From the NCBI GenBank assembly GCA_016169945.1, contig JADLSH010000388.1, positions 5,716,501-5,780,500 of the forward strand: a stretch of 64,000 nucleotides of DNA, in the 5' to 3' direction. Below are positions 60,847-64,000 of this stretch, piece by piece. Below the pieces are notes generated by a model. The model was not told where the DNA came from, did no database searches, and saw only the letters and a list, made by a program, of their open reading frames with translations. The position numbers and the translations under genes are program-made. The stretch is from Trachythela sp. YZ-2020 (Eukaryota; Cnidaria; Anthozoa; Malacalcyonacea; Clavulariidae). Every line of letters begins with the position of its first letter. Position 1 is the first letter of the stretch.

Positions 60847-63800
60847 TGCTATTTAACTAATTATCTAATGACCTAGATAATTAATCACCCTCGTATTCCA
60901 GCTAAACAACTAGCCTACTAACAGCTTCTTTACCTGCGTTCCAGCTTCAGGTAAATGGACGAACTGGACAGATTGGAACAAGTGTACCTTGCCATGTGGA
61001 GCAGGTATACAATCTCGCACCAGAAAATGTATTGGAAAGACGCAATGTGAAGGAAATGATCGCCAGAGTCAACTATGCAACGCTTTTCACTGTCCAAGTA
61101 TGTCATTTTTATATTACTTAATTTACAACAGTATAGCAAAATTCCTCTGGCCTCGATTTTAAATCATGCAAGTTTTAAATACAATATATTTCTCCCTAGT
61201 TAACGGTAACTTTGCAGAGTGGTCAGCGTGGTCAGCTTGCTCCAAGTCATGTGGTGATGGCAAGTCAACACGAAGCAGAAAGTGTGAGAGTCCTTCACCT
61301 AGATTTGGTGGGAAGTCTTGTACCGCGCAAGGACTGGGCTCAAGTGAAGAGAAGCAAAAGTGCAACGTCAGAGATTGTCAAGGTTTGAATTTATCATCTC
61401 GTTTCTGACTTGTGCGTGTGTGAGCTTTCCAAATTAATACAGAGTCGTGCCCTAGGCAAACTAGGATGTTTAGTCTAGTTAGTTTGAATTGTTTCTTATG
61501 AAATTCAGAACATATTTTGTTTCCCAAGTGTGAGTTTTGTTGTGGAAGCAATGCTTCATGTATTGCCCACCTTCTAAAAACATGACTAGGAAATATTGTT
61601 TCCACAAAATTTTTTCCTCGTTTGTCCAAGGCTTAACCAATGATTTCTGTTCATAGTGTTACGTGATGGTGGTTACAGTCAATGGTCTGCATGGACCCAG
61701 TGTTCAATGACGTGCGAAACTGGTGCAATGTCCCGATACCGAGCCTGCGATAACCCACGTCAGCAGGGTACTGGAAAGGACTGTACAAAACTTGGTGTAG
61801 GCGCACAAACTGTGCCGTGCTTCAATATGGAGTGCCCTAGTAAGTAGCTAAGTGTAAGATACAGAAGAATATCTAAATTATAACTAAACAAAGTTATTCC
61901 TTTGCAAACTTTCATGGACTTTTCCATAGATTGTTATAAATAACTAGATCATAAACGACAACTAAATATATTATACATAATAAGGAATTGATTAAAGATT
62001 ATAGATGAATAGATTATAGATGATAGACGAACAGACGAATAGACTATTGACTATGTATATAGAAAACTATTGAATCGATTATAAGTTGATTTTTTCAAAC
62101 TTCACTTATTTATCTTCTAGTTAATGGCAACTACACTGACTGGTCAGTCTGGTCGGCCTGCTCGTCGTCGTGTGGCGACGGTTCCCGATCTCGTACACGA
62201 AGATGTACGAACCCCGAGCCCACGTCGGGTGGTAAGAGCTGTGCAGAACTTGGTGATGATATTGAGAGCGAGAGTTGCTTTGAAGGACCTTGTCCTGGTA
62301 AGATATAAAAAACTTATTACCAATTTAGGTTATGATAGAAAAACTGATTTTCGTTATTATAGAAAGTATGATGACATAAATGCGTGACATGATACTTATG
62401 TGTGATATTTTTATTCCAGTGACAGCGAAGCTTGGCGAGTGGTCAGCATGGGAAGGCTGCTCAAAAACATGTGGTTACGGTATACGACAGCGCACGCGCA
62501 GATGTCTTGGCTCAAGTCAGTTTGGAGAATCATATTGTAATGATGATGGACTGGGATTGTCTCAGCAAGCTGAACGATGTTTTGAACGATCTTGTCCAGG
62601 TATGCTGAAGGTTTACATCTAATTAACAAGCTAGGTAATTACGTCACAAATCTCTCCTTGTCCCGAGAGCTTCGTCTTGATTCATGAGAGCGAGGCTCTC
62701 AGGCCAAAGAAGTATTCGTGACGAAATTATCGAAAGGGTGTGTTAACAAAAAATGAAGTAGGTATAACTTTAATAGCAAGGCTTTATATTAAGCCCCCGA
62801 CAATAACTTAAACGCTTCACGAAAATATTGTACGTGCACCCAAAAACCTCTTAAATGGTTAAGATGTAATATGACCTGATGCCTATATATAACACCACAA
62901 GTTATTTTTCGTGTTGAGACCAATGAAACATGCAAGAGTGTATGGCTGGGAGCCTATATCGTCTCACAATCATATGTGTGAAGCTCATCATATTAGATGG
63001 ATTAAATAGCCTGCATTGGCTGTATATATAATGTTTCTGAGGGTCTCAATGAGTCAGCTCAGTGGTCAGAGTACTGGTACGCCATACCAGAGACCTTGGG
63101 ATCAATTTGCCGTTGGCACATTCAGAAATAATCTTAGTCACCAAGTGATTGGACCACCATTTGATTGATTTGATTTGATTTGTAGTTGATGGAAACTTCA
63201 GCCCGTGGTCCCCTTGGTCAGTGTGTAGTACGACGTGTGGCGGAGGTGCCATGAGTCGCTTCCGAAACTGCTCCGATCCTGTTCCGATGCATGGCGGTAA
63301 AGGATGTGAAAGAATTGGCGGCGCGTTTGAAATTAAATCTTGTGGGGATAACTATTGTCCAGGTAGGTTGGTCGTACAGTAGATAATGCATTTGCCTTTC
63401 ACCCCCGGTTTCTTCCTGTAGTATCGTATCCAGTCTGGACCTACAAGGATCCAGTATAAATCAAGACAGTTACGTTTATTAGCAATGAAGTAATTAGAGA
63501 TAGTCTTCACTGCACATCTAGGAAAACAGTAAAGATAGAAATATCCTAGTCTATATTTCTGCGAGGTCTTCAATAAACATTTTCCCTACTACAACTTATT
63601 TCAACCTTAATATCAATGTTCTTATATAGTTGATGGCGGTTACTCGATGTGGTCAGAGTTTGGACCGTGCTCTCGAACTTGTGGTAGTGGGTACCAGAAG
63701 CGAAAGAGGGCTTGCACCAGTCCCACGCCTGAACACGGCGGCAAGGATTGTTCCCAGTTTGGATTGACTAAAGACGTTCAGGAATGCGCCACCGATCCCT

Positions 63801-64000
63801 GTCCAAGTAAGTTTGATTATGTATTTATAGTTGTCAGGAAACGTTACGAGACAGCAGAAATGTTTACACTATTAGGAGCAAGAACTGCAGTTCAGAACTG
63901 ATAAAGCTGTCTAGTATAGATATAGCTAGTTTAGTTAAGGTTTCCTTCTGTATTAGCTCAGAATCAATCAGAAATTATCCTTACTGGACCTCTAGGGAGA
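52146..64000 (+). CDS. Gene C: very large secreted ShK/VWC/FN2/TSP1 modular protein (3' end outside window)
   Basis: No orthologue recognised with this full architecture. Exons: 52146-52224, 52361-52516, 52977-53081, 53502-54977, 55462-55566, 55647-55781, 55871-55969, 56081-56152, 56829-57008, 57444-57617, 58481-58786, then 11 TSP1 exons from 59084 to 63806. This gives at least 1612 residues. All junctions are phase 1. Order: signal peptide; GHKHRHKVKRQ segment with a furin-like KVKR; ShK 1 (79-113); S/T/Q/N-rich region (114-605); ShK 2 (606-640); linker; ShK 3 (686-718); linker; VWC (743-802); FN2 (803-860); Lys/His-rich then Glu-rich segment (861-962); TSP1 array (963 onward). It probably acts outside the cell in matrix or adhesion, which is inference. 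The donor at 54978 decides that the long exon continues instead of stopping at 54991. Confidence 0.88.
53502..54977 (+). repeat. Low-complexity S/T/Q/N exon of gene C
   Basis: 492 codons rich in Ser, Thr, Gln and Asn. They contain loosely repeated 'SQSNAYGSQT'-type units (53690-53980), threonine-proline-rich parts, and recurrent 'KDAAYSADISKQTT'-like blocks (54250-54450). The end turns charged (IIGDKDKTKQRKRPLLDEED; poly-Asn near 54935). It looks like a glycosylated or disordered spacer. Confidence 0.8.
55040..55435 (+). mobile_element. SINE-like element ending in a 19-bp tandem repeat
   Basis: The head is gatatggttagcgcactgcc. The body shares aactcatgtaagtagagttc and cgggtactctggttttcctc with 19160-19446, and ggtgacagccagaggcccct with 33330. 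It ends in three copies of aattagctcagtaattagc (55362-55420). Confidence 0.65.
56196..56472. mobile_element. MITE-like element with 'cagggccgc...cagag' inverted ends
   Basis: Left gtcagggccgcacagagaca with a ggcccggggc tract; right gggcccctttag then cccctctgggcggccctggg. It lies in a gene C intron before the VWC exon. Confidence 0.65.
56473..56715 (+). mobile_element. SINE-like copy
   Basis: Head tagtgactagtgcatttgtc. It has gcagttgtctgattataatt, ttttgactccaccaaacacc and tggagtaacactggtccaac in common with the 7436 and 40436 copies. Confidence 0.65.
56829..57617 (+). other. VWC exon plus FN2 exon of gene C
   Basis: Two phase 1-1 exons. The VWC module (56829-57008) has WSPGPCTPEC, CQNGNVRC and the CCPEC end. 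The FN2 module (57444-57617) has CVLPFIYKGVQYETC, WCSLTENFD and WGDC. The FN2 exon is 174 nt, the same length as in gene A (40895-41068). The VWC exons also align end to end (CDKPVKRRWKCCPEC and CSKQVKKRWSCCPEC), showing that A and C inherited the pair together. Confidence 0.85.
57640..58245. repeat. AAC/ACA-rich low-complexity intron
   Basis: Purine-A and C-rich sequence with repeated caacaataacaactacaac and acgacaacgatgggaacaaa (the latter as a direct duplication near 57973 and 58035). It fills the intron between the FN2 exon and the 58481 exon. Confidence 0.8.
60123..60545 (-). mobile_element. Nested SINE-like fragments
   Basis: Several tandem or nested pieces of the 'gttctaaact.ttctccct.gaagt.tagtaag' and 'ctaaactaactctatttgta' body lie in the intron between TSP1 repeats 3 and 4. 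Similar fragments lie at 53102-53330 and 63880-64000. Confidence 0.5.
60798..60850. repeat. (AACT)n microsatellite
   Basis: About 12 units of aact in the intron between TSP1 repeats 4 and 5. Confidence 0.95.
61495..61620. repeat. 'gtttccca...gaagcaatgctt' repeat copy
   Basis: Third copy of the family at 13130 and 31845 (ttttgtttcccaagtgtgag). It lies in a TSP1 array intron. Confidence 0.5.
63048..63125 (+). mobile_element. tRNA-like SINE fragment
   Basis: gagtcagctcagtggtcaga is A-box-like and gaccttgggatcaatttgcc is a weak B-box-like end, about 40 nt apart. It lies in the intron before TSP1 repeat 10. It is too degenerate for a tRNA gene. Confidence 0.35.

Larger units (their letters stand above)
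59084..63806 (+). other. Array of 11 thrombospondin type 1 repeats, one per exon
   Basis: Exons 59084-59266, 59595-59777, 59945-60121, 60589-60765, 60945-61097, 61200-61382, 61657-61839, 62121-62297, 62420-62599, 63186-63362, 63630-63806. All are phase 1-1 and nearly all 177-183 nt. Each has the W-x-x-W-x-x-C start (WSAWDKC, WSPWVEC, WSEWTKC and so on) and six Cys. The tryptophan motif is a known C-mannosylation site. The O-fucosylation consensus C-x-x-S/T-C is present in 9 of 11 (absent in repeats 3, CNKKC, and 5, CTLPC). Repeat 11 has W-S-E-F in place of the second Trp. Repeat 5 is the shortest and has two possible acceptors 6 nt apart. Confidence 0.93.

Noticed and set aside
35587..64000. 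Genes A-C as potassium-channel toxin genes
   Set aside because: ShK modules sit in large multi-domain proteins and mostly lack the Lys-aromatic pair in toxin form, so a structural module is more likely.

Overview
The window looks like nuclear DNA of an early-branching animal, most probably a cnidarian. It is AT-rich and intron-dense, with canonical GT-AG introns and many short inverted-repeat and tRNA-like repeats. It carries single-copy metazoan genes beside secreted proteins built from ShK, VWC, fibronectin type II and thrombospondin type 1 modules. I cannot name the species. All exon models below were joined by hand from open frames, splice sites and phase, and no transcript was available.

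Layout. (1) 1-10723 (+): 3' part of an ephexin-type Rho guanine-nucleotide exchange factor (proline-rich, DH, PH, SH3). (2) 12939-16932 (-): secreted astacin metalloprotease with a C-terminal MAM domain, 10 exons, complete. (3) 17918-20229 (+): BCAS2/SPF27 splicing factor, 8 exons, complete. (4) 20848-24348 (-): ILKAP-type PP2C phosphatase, 11 exons, complete. (5) 24687-33196 (+): CAMTA transcription factor (CG-1, TIG, ankyrin, IQ), 13 exons, complete. The housekeeping genes are tightly packed: BCAS2 and ILKAP converge, and ILKAP and CAMTA diverge from a gap of 338 bp.

(6) 35587-64000 (+): three consecutive, same-strand genes for large secreted modular proteins, called A, B and C here. Each starts with a signal-peptide exon ending in phase 1. 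Each contains one very long low-complexity exon (Q/S/T- or A/Q/T-rich) and one to three ShK-type exons. A and C also share an adjacent VWC exon and FN2 exon. B and C share His/Lys-rich segments. C goes on into at least 11 one-exon TSP1 repeats and runs off the window. Nearly all internal exons are symmetric (phase 1-1), so they behave as shuffling cassettes. The combination suggests an extracellular matrix, mucus, adhesive or mineral-associated protein family that expanded in tandem. That function is inference; the domain architecture is read directly.

Gaps and introns are littered with MITE-like elements with terminal inverted repeats, several SINE-like copies, two long foldbacks, microsatellites, and a recurrent short repeat around a 'cgacgttt...gaaggccctt' core.
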